The position numbers and the translations under genes are program-made. The notes beneath the pieces are model-generated. The model worked only from the letters and a program-made list of their open reading frames with translations. It did no database searches and was not told where the DNA came from. 64,000 nucleotides of DNA from Clostridiales bacterium. GTDB lineage: Bacteria > Bacillota > Clostridia > Oscillospirales > Oscillospiraceae. The stretch is from positions 40,757-104,756 of the forward strand of contig SFLH01000010.1 of NCBI GenBank assembly GCA_004554585.1, written 5' to 3'. The first letter of the stretch is position 1, and each line of letters opens with the position of its first letter. This document shows, one piece after another, positions 15,982 through 26,737 of this stretch.

Positions 15982-17130
15982 ATGGCAGACGAATTCATCC
16001 CTCACCTGACTCTGCACCCCGACGATGTGCTGGAGTCCCCTGTGCCGGTGCCCCCCAGCGCCCCCCAGGCTGACCCGGTGGCTCCCGCCCCGGAGGACGA
16101 TCTGCTGGCCGGCCTCTCCCCTGCCCAGCGGCAGGCGGTGGAGGAGTTTGCCCAGAAGATCGACCTGTCCGACAGCAACCTCATCCTTCAGTACGGCGCC
16201 GCCGCCCAGAAGCACGTGTCGGATTTCTCCGAGGACACCCTGCAAAAGATCCGCACCAAGGACCTGGGCCAAGTGGGGCAGGCCCTGGGCGACCTGGTGC
16301 GCCAGCTCAAAAGCTTTGATCCCGAAGAGGAATCGAAGGGGCTGGCCGGGTTTTTCCGCCGGAAGAAGAACCAGCTGGAGGCCCTGAAGGCGGGCTACGC
16401 CAAGGCCTCGGACAACCTGGACCAGATCGTGGAAACCCTGGAGGCCCACCAGATCACCCTCATGAAAGACGTGGCCAACCTGGACCAGATGTTCCAGCTC
16501 AACGCCCAGTATCTCCAGGAGCTGACCATGTACATCCTGGCCGGCAAGCTCCGGCTGGAACAGCTGCGGCGGGAGGACCTGGTCCAGCTTCAGCAAAAGG
16601 CCGTTGCCAGCGGCAGCCAGACCGATGCCCAGGCGTACAACGACCTGGCCAACCTCATCAACCGCTTTGAAAAGAAGATTCACGACCTGGAGCTCACCCG
16701 CACCATCTCCCTGCAGATGGGCCCCCAGACCCGGCTGCTGCAGAACAACGACACCATGATGATCGAAAAGATCCAGTCCAGCCTGGTCAATACCATCCCC
16801 CTCTGGAAGAGCCAGATGGTGCTGGCCCTGGGGCTGGAGCACGCCCGCCAAGCCACGGCCGCCCAGAACGCCGTCACGGAGATGACCAACCAGCTGCTGC
16901 GGCAGAACGCCGACCTGCTCAAGGCCGGTACCATCGACACCGCCCAAGAGGCCGAGCGTTCTATCGTGGATCTGGAAACCCTCCGCCACACCAACCAGCA
17001 GCTGATGGACTCCCTGGATGAGGTCCTGCGCATCCAGCGAGAGGGGGCGGAAAAGCGCCGCCAAGCAGAGGCGGAGCTAGTCCGCATCGAAGGAGAGCTG
17101 AAAGAAAAGCTCCTCTCCCTGCGGCGCTGA
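15982..17130 (+). CDS. telA: TelA-like toxic anion resistance protein
   Basis: Soluble, almost wholly helical protein of 382 residues in the TelA family (tellurite and other toxic-anion resistance in Rhodobacter/Listeria). It has a proline-rich N-terminus (about 18-40), long coiled-coil stretches, and the conserved segment LEAHQITLMKDVANLDQM...NAQYLQELTMYILAG in the centre. The C-terminal 60 residues are a charged coiled coil. It lies 20 bases after xpaC with AAAGGA upstream. The biochemical role of TelA is unsettled; membrane or envelope-stress function is inferred from the gene pair. Confidence 0.85.
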   Translation: MADEFIPHLTLHPDDVLESPVPVPPSAPQADPVAPAPEDDLLAGLSPAQRQAVEEFAQKIDLSDSNLILQYGAAAQKHVSDFSEDTLQKIRTKDLGQVGQALGDLVRQLKSFDPEEESKGLAGFFRRKKNQLEALKAGYAKASDNLDQIVETLEAHQITLMKDVANLDQMFQLNAQYLQELTMYILAGKLRLEQLRREDLVQLQQKAVASGSQTDAQAYNDLANLINRFEKKIHDLELTRTISLQMGPQTRLLQNNDTMMIEKIQSSLVNTIPLWKSQMVLALGLEHARQATAAQNAVTEMTNQLLRQNADLLKAGTIDTAQEAERSIVDLETLRHTNQQLMDSLDEVLRIQREGAEKRRQAEAELVRIEGELKEKLLSLRR

Positions 17131-17218
17131 GCCTGCCGTAGGCCGGCTCCCTGGCCTTCTCCCCCCTATGGGGCAGGGAAGACCGTTGGAACATCTCTTT
17201 TCCACTGGAGGTTCCCCC

Positions 17219-18367
17219 ATGAAATTTTTCAAAAAACCGTCTGTCGCCATCCTCCTGACCGTTTTGCTGGTGGCGCTGTGCTGTGTTTGGGGCTATTCCC
17301 GGGCTTACGCAGACAGCCAAGCCGCCCAGGAGGATACCCTATCTCCTCCCGCCGGGGAAAACAACTTAAACTACTTCCTCAACTGGGTCGACGATGGGGC
17401 AGACCTTTTTTCCATGGAGACCACCGACACCCTGGCCTGGGACAATCTGGAGCGGAACAACACCTACGGTACCATGCTGGCCATCAAAACCCTCCACTAC
17501 CTCAACGGCCAGGACATCGAGACCTATTCTAAGTCCCTTTTTGAATCCGTGGGCTTAGGGCACAATGACTTCCTGCTGGTCATCGAGGACAGCAGCCCCT
17601 CCTGGTATCTGGTGTACGGCAGTGGGATGAGCACCTACGTGGAGGAGAGCGGCACCTTGTCGTCCCTGCTCAACAGCACCTTGGATGACCACTTCTTTCA
17701 GGGCGGCAGCGACGAGGGCATTTTGGAGCTGTCTGACGGTCTGACCGCCTGGTGCGCCCAGAATCTGCCCGAACAGGACAACAACTCCCAGTCGGTTCTT
17801 CCTTTCTTGCAAGGGGAGACCAAGGTGCAGAGCATCAGCCTCAAGAGCATCCTGCTGGGAATCCTCTTCGCCCTGCTGGTGAACATCTGGTGGATCATCC
17901 TGGCCCTTGTGGTGCTGAACCTGCTGGACCGCCACCGTCTGCGCAAATACATCCTGGCCTATCCCCCGGTGGCAGGGGTTGTGCCGCCGGTCTTTTTCCG
18001 GCCCTTCCTCTTCTGGCACCGGCATGGCTCTGCCTGGTACTACCGGATGGTGGACATGATCACCGAGGACCTCTACGACAGCGACGAAGACGACGAGCCC
18101 TTCGGCGGCGCCCAGGACAGCGGCGGCCCCACATACGACGACAGCCAAGGCAGCAGCCAGAGTGGGCCCTATACGGACGGCGAGCCTGGCGGGCCCTATG
18201 GCACCGGGCCGGACGTGGGACCCAACGCCACCTTCTCCGGCGGCGCAGGGTTCCAAGGAGATCCCCAGCAGGCCTACCGCCAAAGCCGGCGCGGACTCTG
18301 GGGCCTGTGGAGCAGCGCCTGTCACCTTGTCTACGACTCCCTGAACCGCTTGCTCCGGGGCAGATAA
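17219..18367 (+). CDS. TPM-domain secreted/membrane protein
   Basis: Protein of 382 residues. It has a signal peptide or anchor (about 8-31, ending AYA), a TPM-type extracellular domain (about 45-195, with VGLGHNDFLLVIED and the YGSGMSTYVEE stretch), one membrane helix (about 213-235) and a cytoplasmic tail rich in Gly, Asp, Ser and Pro. TPM (YgcG/TPM_phosphatase) domains occur beside envelope-maintenance genes. The start at 17219 follows GGAGG; the frame extends upstream but without a ribosome-binding site. It ends the XpaC-TelA operon, which suggests a three-part envelope system; function is inferred only. Confidence 0.7.
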   Translation: MKFFKKPSVAILLTVLLVALCCVWGYSRAYADSQAAQEDTLSPPAGENNLNYFLNWVDDGADLFSMETTDTLAWDNLERNNTYGTMLAIKTLHYLNGQDIETYSKSLFESVGLGHNDFLLVIEDSSPSWYLVYGSGMSTYVEESGTLSSLLNSTLDDHFFQGGSDEGILELSDGLTAWCAQNLPEQDNNSQSVLPFLQGETKVQSISLKSILLGILFALLVNIWWIILALVVLNLLDRHRLRKYILAYPPVAGVVPPVFFRPFLFWHRHGSAWYYRMVDMITEDLYDSDEDDEPFGGAQDSGGPTYDDSQGSSQSGPYTDGEPGGPYGTGPDVGPNATFSGGAGFQGDPQQAYRQSRRGLWGLWSSACHLVYDSLNRLLRGR

Positions 18368-18389
18368 CCCCTTTTTTCAACACATGCAA

Positions 18390-18434
18390 ATCGGCCGCAT
18401 GGTGCAGAAAAGCACCATGCGGCCGATGTTTTGT
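18390..18434 (+). terminator. Terminator after the TPM gene
   Basis: A 16-bp perfect stem (18390-18405 with 18412-18427), loop AGAAAA, then GTTTTGTT. It separates the operon from convergent trmB. Confidence 0.9.
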
Positions 18435-18438
18435 TCTC

Positions 18439-19134
18439 TCACAGGGTTTCTTCCGGCTGGTCCTGCCCCGCGGACTGGGGTTCCTCCTGGGGGGGCAGGG
18501 GGCCCTTTACCGCCACACAGCGGTTGATCTTGGTGCCCAGGTTGTGGAACTTCTCCTCATAGTCGGTCATGATCCCCTGGACCCCCTGGGCGTGGAGGTC
18601 GTGGGTGATCTGCTGGGGGGTGAATCCCCCGAAGGGGAACTCCGTCACAGAGAAGGCAAACAGGCCTACGTTGTCCGTCTTAAAGTGAATCTCTCCCCCG
18701 TCCCGGAGGACCTGCCGATAGCGCAGCAGGAAATCCCGGTGGGTCAGCCGCCGCTTGGCGTGGCGTTTGGGAGGCCAGGGGTCGCAGAAGTTGATGTAGA
18801 TCAAGTCCACTTCCTCCGGGGCGAAAAACTCCGGCAGCGCTGCCGCGTCCCCGTCCACGAAAAAGACGTTGTGCAGGTCCATCTCTCGGGCCCGCTCCAT
18901 GGCCATGACCATGGCGTCGGGCACCCGCTCCACAGCCACAAAGAGCATGTCGGGATGGGCGGCCGCCGTCTGGCAGGTGAAGCGGCCCTTGCCACAGCCC
19001 AGTTCCAGGCGCAGCTGGGTGGCTGCGGGCATCAGGGAGCGCCAGTTCCCCCGAAGGCTCTGGGGCTCTCGGATCAGCCACGGGGCGCAGCGTTCCATCC
19101 GGGGCACCAGGTTCTTCTTTCTTCTCATTCGCAT
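18439..19134 (-). CDS. trmB: tRNA (guanine46-N7)-methyltransferase
   Basis: SAM-dependent methyltransferase of 231 residues that makes m7G46 in the tRNA variable loop. The SAM site is LELGCGKGRFT, and the family signature is INFCDPWPPKRHAKRRLTH followed by KTDN. The start ATG at 19134 has GGAGG 10 bases upstream. The C-terminal 20 residues (Gln/Glu/Pro-rich) extend beyond most homologues and look disordered. Monocistronic, with its own promoter about 80 bases upstream. Confidence 0.93.
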   Translation of the reverse strand: MRMRRKKNLVPRMERCAPWLIREPQSLRGNWRSLMPAATQLRLELGCGKGRFTCQTAAAHPDMLFVAVERVPDAMVMAMERAREMDLHNVFFVDGDAAALPEFFAPEEVDLIYINFCDPWPPKRHAKRRLTHRDFLLRYRQVLRDGGEIHFKTDNVGLFAFSVTEFPFGGFTPQQITHDLHAQGVQGIMTDYEEKFHNLGTKINRCVAVKGPLPPQEEPQSAGQDQPEETL

Positions 19135-19205
19135 TAGGGCTTTTCCTCCTCTTCCGGCAGGCGCCAGGTTCGTCCGCCGCGGCGCACCGGCGTCGTTTTC
19201 AGGCT

Positions 19206-19234
19206 ATCATACCATATCTTTTCTCCTTTGTCAG
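19206..19234 (-). promoter_or_regulatory. Promoter of trmB
   Basis: Minus-strand CTGACA (19229-19234) and TATGAT (19206-19211), 17-base spacer. Confidence 0.6.
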
Positions 19235-19276
19235 CGCCTTTGCCCCGATTTTCTGCCCTCGCCAGCCATCTTCCCC

Positions 19277-19305
19277 TTGTCCCAAAGAAAAAAAAGCGGT
19301 ATGAT
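19277..19305 (+). promoter_or_regulatory. Promoter of the radC-uvrB group
   Basis: TTGTCC (19277-19282) and TATGAT (19300-19305) with a 17-base A-rich spacer. Confidence 0.55.
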
Positions 19306-19362
19306 AAAAGATACGAAAACAGTAGCCGCCCCGGGAAGCCAGGGCGCAGGAGGGCAGACGTT

Positions 19363-20043
19363 ATGGGGATTCACCAGGGCCATCGAGACCGGATGAAGCA
19401 GGAGTTTTTGCAGGGCGGCCTGGCCCATTTTTCGGAGCCCCGGGCCCTGGAACTGCTGCTGTTTTTCTCCCGGTTCCAGGGCGATGTGAACCCCCTGGCC
19501 CACGAGCTGCTGGCCGCCTTCGGCTCCCTGTCCGGTGTGCTGGACGCCCCGCCGGAGGAGCTGGCCAAAATCCCCGGGGTGGGGGAGAACACCGTGGTCC
19601 TGCTCAAGCTCATCCCCGCCATTGCTGCCCGCTATCTGGCCTCCCGCACCAGCGGGGAGGTGATCGCCTCCGACAGTGCCAGCCTGTACAACCTCTTCCT
19701 CCCCCACTTCTTTGGGGCCCGGAACGAGATGTCCTTTCTGGCCTGCTTCGACGGAAAGCTCAAGCTGCTGGGGGTAAAGAAGATCAGCGAGGGCAGCCCC
19801 AACGCCAACGAGATCAGCGTGCGGAAAATTTCCACTGAGGCCCTGGCCCTCAACGCCACCGTGGTGGTGCTGGCCCACAACCATCCTAGCGGTCTGGCCA
19901 CCCCCTCGGAAGAGGACATCTTCACCACCCGCTACATCCAGGACGCCCTGCGTCCCCTGGGGATCGTCCTCTACGACCACGTCATCCTGGCCGATGACGA
20001 CATGGTCTCCCTCAAGGACAGCAAATACCTGACCATCCTCTGA
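19363..20043 (+). CDS. radC: RadC/MPN-domain protein
   Basis: Protein of 226 residues with an N-terminal UPF0758 helix-hairpin-helix part (IPGVGENTVVLLKLIPAI) and a C-terminal MPN+ (JAMM) metalloprotease-like domain with the metal motif HNHPSGLATPSEED. The start MGIHQGHRDRMKQEFL at 19363 is the family start and has AGGAGG 9 bases upstream; the longer frame crosses the promoter. Despite the name, a direct role in DNA repair is not established. It is followed by uvrB after 40 bases. Confidence 0.88.
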   Translation: MGIHQGHRDRMKQEFLQGGLAHFSEPRALELLLFFSRFQGDVNPLAHELLAAFGSLSGVLDAPPEELAKIPGVGENTVVLLKLIPAIAARYLASRTSGEVIASDSASLYNLFLPHFFGARNEMSFLACFDGKLKLLGVKKISEGSPNANEISVRKISTEALALNATVVVLAHNHPSGLATPSEEDIFTTRYIQDALRPLGIVLYDHVILADDDMVSLKDSKYLTIL

Positions 20044-20083
20044 CCCCGCCCGGGCAGAGCGTCACACCCCACGGGAGGTTTTT

Positions 20084-22057
<1,974 letters not shown>

Positions 22058-22085
22058 CCGCCCCCGCCGGAAAGGAGACATTTTC

Positions 22086-22988
22086 ATGGACGAGCAAAAG
22101 CAGGCTGTCGCCCCAGCCCCCGCCAAGCACAAGCACCTGGCGATGGTGTGCATTCTCCTGGCCGGTTCCCTGTGGGGCTGCCTGGGTCTGTTCAACCGCA
22201 ACCTCTCCGCCCTGGGCATTGCCCCGGAGACCGTGGTCATGCTTCGTAACCTGGGCGCCTGCGTCATCCTGGCCATCCTCTTCTTCTTTTACGACCGGAG
22301 CATCTTCCGCATCCGCCTGCGCCACGTGCCCCTGTTCCTGTGCTCGGGGCTGGTGAGCATCCTCTTCTTCACCCTGTGCTACTTCCGCAGCCAGCAGGTC
22401 TCCTCCCTGGCCGTGGCCGCCATCCTGCTCTACACCGCCCCCACCTTCGTGGTCATCCTCTCGGCCATCATCTGGAAGGATAAGATCACCAAGCGCAAAC
22501 TCCTGGCCTTGGTCATCGCCTTCCTGGGCTGCTGCTTTGTGGCGGGGGTCCTCAACGGCCAGCTCACGGTGACCACCGAAGGTCTGCTGCTGGGCATCGG
22601 CAGCGGGCTGTTCTACAGCTCCTACACCATCTTCGGCCGGCTGGCCCTGAAGCACTACCAGCCCTTCACCGTCACCTTCTATACCTTTCTTATCGCCGGC
22701 ATCGGCTCCCTGTTCATGACCAACGCCCAGGACCTGTATACCACCTTCCACTCCCCCACAGGCATTCTGCTCTCCCTGGGGCTGATGGTCCTGGGCACCG
22801 TGCTGCCCTACATTTTGTATACCAAGGGGCTGAATGATTTGGGCGACAGCGGCAAGGCCTCCATCCTGGCCTCCATCGAGCCGGTGGTGGCCTCCCTGGT
22901 GGGCATCGCTGCCTTTGGGGAGCCCATGACCCTGGGCGTGGTGCTGGGTCTGGTGTGCATTCTGGCCTCCGTCTATATTTTGAGGTGA
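22086..22988 (+). CDS. EamA-family (DMT superfamily) transporter
   Basis: Inner-membrane protein of 300 residues with ten predicted helices in two EamA repeats (about 15-150 and 165-300). The second repeat has the usual AKGLNDLGDSGKASILASIEPVVASL block. Such carriers move amino acids, nucleotides or other metabolites; the substrate cannot be assigned. GGAAAGGAGA precedes the ATG, 28 bases after uvrB. Its place between uvrB and ybaK has no obvious functional meaning. Confidence 0.85.
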   Translation: MDEQKQAVAPAPAKHKHLAMVCILLAGSLWGCLGLFNRNLSALGIAPETVVMLRNLGACVILAILFFFYDRSIFRIRLRHVPLFLCSGLVSILFFTLCYFRSQQVSSLAVAAILLYTAPTFVVILSAIIWKDKITKRKLLALVIAFLGCCFVAGVLNGQLTVTTEGLLLGIGSGLFYSSYTIFGRLALKHYQPFTVTFYTFLIAGIGSLFMTNAQDLYTTFHSPTGILLSLGLMVLGTVLPYILYTKGLNDLGDSGKASILASIEPVVASLVGIAAFGEPMTLGVVLGLVCILASVYILR

Positions 22989-22992
22989 ACCT

Positions 22993-23484
22993 ATGGCAAA
23001 GAATAAGGAAGAAAAAACCAACGTCATCCGCCTTTTAGAGGCCGCCGGCATCCCCTGCACCCACCACATCCTGGACCTGGACAAGAACCACGTTCCCGAC
23101 GGGGTCACCGCCGCCCAGCTTCTGGGCAAGCCCCCGGAGCAGGTTTTCAAGACCCTGGTGGCCGAGGGACCCAAAGGAGAGCACTTCGTCTTCGTCATCC
23201 CCGTGGCCGAGTCCTTGGACCTGAAAAAGGCCGCCAAGGCCGCCGGGGTCAAGTCCGTGGCCATGCTGCCCCAGAAGAAGCTCCTCCCCCTCACCGGCTA
23301 CGTCCACGGGGGCTGCTCCCCGGTGGGCATGGCCAAGGCCTTCCCCACCTATTTCGCAGAGGAGGTCATCCTGGTGGACACCATGGTCTGCTCCGCCGGG
23401 AAGATCGGCCACCAGGTGGAGGTGGCCCCCGACGACCTCATCGCCCTGGTAGGCGGGCAGATCGCCGACCTGACCCAGCAATAA
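22993..23484 (+). CDS. ybaK: Cys-tRNA(Pro)/Cys-tRNA(Cys) deacylase, YbaK family
   Basis: Editing hydrolase of 163 residues that removes Cys mischarged on tRNA-Pro. YbaK signatures are VFKTLVAEGPKGEHFVFVIP, the catalytic Lys region in AKAAGVKSVAML, and GGCSPVGMAKAFPTYF. It starts 4 bases after the EamA stop, with GAGGTGAACCT overlapping that stop. No prolyl-tRNA synthetase is nearby. Full length for the family. Confidence 0.9.
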   Translation: MAKNKEEKTNVIRLLEAAGIPCTHHILDLDKNHVPDGVTAAQLLGKPPEQVFKTLVAEGPKGEHFVFVIPVAESLDLKKAAKAAGVKSVAMLPQKKLLPLTGYVHGGCSPVGMAKAFPTYFAEEVILVDTMVCSAGKIGHQVEVAPDDLIALVGGQIADLTQQ

Positions 23485-23506
23485 CAGCAACGGAGAAGAA
23501 TCCTTT

Positions 23507-26332
23507 ATGCAATCTCACATCTATGTCAAGGGCGCCCGCGCCCACAATTTAAAAAACATCGACGTGTCCATCCCCCGGGACAAGCTGGTGGTGATCACCG
23601 GCCTGTCCGGGTCGGGCAAGTCCTCCCTGGCCTTCGACACCATCTATGCCGAGGGCCAGCGCCGCTATGTGGAGTCCCTGTCCTCCTACGCCCGGATGTT
23701 CCTGGGCCAGATGGAAAAGCCCGACGTGGACTACATCGACGGCCTGTCCCCCGCCATCTCCATCGACCAGAAGACCACCAGCAAGAACCCCCGCTCCACC
23801 GTGGGCACGGTGACGGAGATCTACGACTATCTCCGTCTCCTCTGGGCCCGGGTGGGCACCCCCCACTGCCCCAAGTGCGGCAAGGAGATCCGCCAGCAGA
23901 CGGTGGACCAGATCATCGACCAGATCATGGCCCTGCCTGAGGGCACCCGCATCCAGGTCCTCTCCCCAGTGGTCCGAGGGAAGAAGGGAGAGCACGCCAA
24001 GGTGCTGGAAAACGCCCGGAAGTCGGGCTATGTCCGCTGCCGGGCCGACGGGGCCCTGTATGAGCTGACGGAAGAGATCCCCTTAGAGAAGAACAAGAAG
24101 CACAACATTGAGATCGTGGTGGACCGGCTGGTCATCCGCCCGGACATCACACGGCGCCTGACCGATTCCGTGGAGACCGCCGCCGGCCTTGCCGGCGGCC
24201 TGGTGCTCATCAACCTGGTCAAAGAGGACCGGGACCTCTCCTTCTCCCAGAACTACGCCTGCGAGGACTGCGGCATCTCCATCGAAGAGCTCACCCCCCG
24301 CATGTTCTCCTTCAACAGCCCCTTTGGGGCCTGCCCCACCTGCACGGGCCTGGGCAGCCAGATGAAGGCCGACCCCCAGCTGGTCATCCCCAACCCCTCC
24401 CTGTCCATCCTGGACGGGGCCATCGCCGTCTCCGGCTGGCAGAATGTGAAGGGGGACTCCATCGCCCGGATGTATTTTGAGGCACTGGGGAAAAAGTACG
24501 GCTTCCAGCTGACCACCCCCTTCCAGGACCTCTCCCCCCAGGCCCAGGACGTGATCCTCCGGGGCACCCGGGGAGAAAAGCTAAAGCTCACCTACCAGCG
24601 GGCCGACGGCCGGGGCACCTTCCAGCAGGCCTTTGAGGGCATTCTGAACAACGTGGAGCGCCGCTTCACCGAGACCCAGTCCGACGCCTCCCGCAAGGAG
24701 CTGGAGGAGTGCATGAGCCAGTGCCCCTGCCCCACCTGCCAGGGCCGCCGGCTGAAGAAAGAGGCCCTAGCCGTTACCGTGGGGGGCTTGGACATCGACA
24801 CCTTCTGCCACAAATCGGTCACCGACGCCCTGACCTTTGTGGACGGCCTCACCCTCACCGAAACCCAGGCCCAGATCGCCCAGCAGATTTTGAAGGAGAT
24901 CCGCGCCCGGCTGACCTTCCTGCAGAGCGTGGGTCTGTCCTACCTCACCCTCAGCCGCCAGGCCGGGTCTCTGTCCGGCGGGGAGAGCCAGCGCATCCGT
25001 CTGGCCACCCAGATCGGCTCTTCCCTCATGGGGGTCCTCTACATTCTGGACGAGCCCTCCATCGGCCTGCACCAGCGGGACAATGACATGCTGCTGGAGA
25101 CCTTAAAGCACCTGCGGGACCTGGGCAACACCCTGATCGTGGTGGAGCACGACGAGGACACCATGCGTGCCGCCGACTACATCATCGATATCGGCCCCGC
25201 CGCCGGGGTCCACGGGGGCCAGGTGGTGGCCGCCGGCACCGCCCAGGAAATCATGGCCTGCCCGGACTCCATCACTGGCCAGTATCTCTCCGGCGCCAAG
25301 AAGATTCCCGTTCCCCCTCGGCGCCGGCCGGGCAACGGCCACCACCTAACCGTGCGGGGCGCGGCGGAGAACAACCTGGACCACGTGGACGTGGACTTCC
25401 CCCTGGGCACCTTCATCTGCGTCACCGGCGTGTCCGGGTCGGGAAAATCCTCCCTGGTCAACGAGATCCTCTTCAAGCGCCTGGGGGCGGACTTAAACCG
25501 CATGAAGGTCCGTCCCGGCAAGCACGAGGCCCTGGAGGGGGAGGAATTCTTGGACAAGGTCATCGCCATCGACCAGTCCCCCATCGGCCGGACCCCCCGG
25601 TCCAATCCGGCCACCTACACGGGGCTGTTCGGGGACATTCGGGAGCTCTTCGCCTCCACCCCCGACGCCAAGTCCCGGGGATATGGGCCGGGCCGGTTCT
25701 CCTTCAACGTCAAGGGGGGCCGGTGCGAGGCCTGCGCAGGCGACGGCCTGCTGAAGATTGAGATGCACTTCCTGCCCGACATCTACGTCCCCTGCGAGGT
25801 ATGCAAGGGCAAGCGGTACAACCGGGAGACCCTGGAGGTGCGCTACAAGGGCAAGAACATCCACGACGTGCTGAACATGACCGTGGACGAGGGCCTGGAG
25901 TTCTTCGCCAACCTGCCCAAGCTCCGGCGGAAGCTGGAGACCCTCTCCTCGGTGGGCTTGGGTTATCTGAAGATCGGCCAGCCCTCCACCACCCTCTCCG
26001 GCGGCGAGGCCCAGCGAGTGAAGCTGGCCACAGAGCTGGCCCGCCGGTCCACAGGCAAGACCATCTACATCCTGGACGAGCCCACCACCGGCCTGCACAC
26101 CTACGACGTGCACAAGCTGCTGGAGGTGTTGGACCGGCTGGTAGAGGCCGGCAACACCGTGGTGGTCATCGAGCACAACCTGGACGTGATCAAATGGGCC
26201 GACCACGTCATCGACCTGGGCCCTGAGGGGGGCAGCGGCGGGGGCCACATCGTGTGCACCGGCACCCCCGAGGAGGTAGCCCAGTGCCAGAGCTCCTACA
26301 CCGGCCAATACCTGAAAAAACTTTTGAAATGA
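23507..26332 (+). CDS. uvrA: Excinuclease ABC subunit A
   Basis: Full-length UvrA (941 residues), the dimeric ABC ATPase that recognises bulky DNA damage and loads UvrB. Two nucleotide-binding domains are visible: Walker A GLSGSGKSSLAFDT and GVSGSGKSSLVNE, and signatures LSGGESQRIRLA and LSGGEAQRVKLA, each followed by LDEP. The insertion zinc module CEDCG/CPTCTG and the C-terminal finger CEAC...CEVCKGKRYN are intact. It starts 22 bases after ybaK. Confidence 0.97.
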   Translation: MQSHIYVKGARAHNLKNIDVSIPRDKLVVITGLSGSGKSSLAFDTIYAEGQRRYVESLSSYARMFLGQMEKPDVDYIDGLSPAISIDQKTTSKNPRSTVGTVTEIYDYLRLLWARVGTPHCPKCGKEIRQQTVDQIIDQIMALPEGTRIQVLSPVVRGKKGEHAKVLENARKSGYVRCRADGALYELTEEIPLEKNKKHNIEIVVDRLVIRPDITRRLTDSVETAAGLAGGLVLINLVKEDRDLSFSQNYACEDCGISIEELTPRMFSFNSPFGACPTCTGLGSQMKADPQLVIPNPSLSILDGAIAVSGWQNVKGDSIARMYFEALGKKYGFQLTTPFQDLSPQAQDVILRGTRGEKLKLTYQRADGRGTFQQAFEGILNNVERRFTETQSDASRKELEECMSQCPCPTCQGRRLKKEALAVTVGGLDIDTFCHKSVTDALTFVDGLTLTETQAQIAQQILKEIRARLTFLQSVGLSYLTLSRQAGSLSGGESQRIRLATQIGSSLMGVLYILDEPSIGLHQRDNDMLLETLKHLRDLGNTLIVVEHDEDTMRAADYIIDIGPAAGVHGGQVVAAGTAQEIMACPDSITGQYLSGAKKIPVPPRRRPGNGHHLTVRGAAENNLDHVDVDFPLGTFICVTGVSGSGKSSLVNEILFKRLGADLNRMKVRPGKHEALEGEEFLDKVIAIDQSPIGRTPRSNPATYTGLFGDIRELFASTPDAKSRGYGPGRFSFNVKGGRCEACAGDGLLKIEMHFLPDIYVPCEVCKGKRYNRETLEVRYKGKNIHDVLNMTVDEGLEFFANLPKLRRKLETLSSVGLGYLKIGQPSTTLSGGEAQRVKLATELARRSTGKTIYILDEPTTGLHTYDVHKLLEVLDRLVEAGNTVVVIEHNLDVIKWADHVIDLGPEGGSGGGHIVCTGTPEEVAQCQSSYTGQYLKKLLK

Positions 26333-26386
26333 CGGACAGGCACCCCGCCGCCCCGCCGGGCATAGACTGGGCTGGAGGTGCTGCCT

Positions 26387-26737
26387 GTGGAAATCCTCAC
26401 CGCTCTGCTCAGTGTGACCGTGCTGCTGCTGGCCGGCCGCCTGCTCTTTCTCCACCTGCTCTCCCCCACCCAGCAGGGGACGGTGCCGGTGTTTGCCGTC
26501 ATCCCCGCCTCTGGGGACGGAGAGGGGCTGGAGCACACCCTGCGCCACCTGCACTGGCTGCGGGAAGAAAAGCTCTCCCACTTCACCCTACTCATCGTAG
26601 ACGCCGGCCTGACCCCGGCCGGGCAGGCCCTGGTGGAGGCCCTGCGGCACAAAGACCCCGCCCTCCTCTTCTGCCCGGCGGAGGAGGCCACTTTGATCCT
26701 GAAAAGGAAGGATGACAATGGCTATTTCTCCCTCTGA
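26387..26737 (+). CDS. Small membrane-anchored protein with a glycosyltransferase-like half domain
   Basis: Protein of 116 residues, start GTG at 26387 with GGAGG about 8 bases upstream (an earlier GTG overlaps that site). One hydrophobic helix (about 4-26) is followed by FAVIPASGDGEGLEHTLRHL and LLIVDAGLTPAGQALVEAL, which look like the first beta-alpha units of a GT-A glycosyltransferase but lack the DxD and everything after it. It overlaps recD2 by 20 bases. I do not recognise a named family. It is either a conserved stub with another role or a relict. Confidence 0.55.
   Translation: MEILTALLSVTVLLLAGRLLFLHLLSPTQQGTVPVFAVIPASGDGEGLEHTLRHLHWLREEKLSHFTLLIVDAGLTPAGQALVEALRHKDPALLFCPAEEATLILKRKDDNGYFSL

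Noticed and set aside
23035..26581. Several long antisense frames opposite ybaK and uvrA
   Set aside because: Codon-bias shadows without recognisable protein features.
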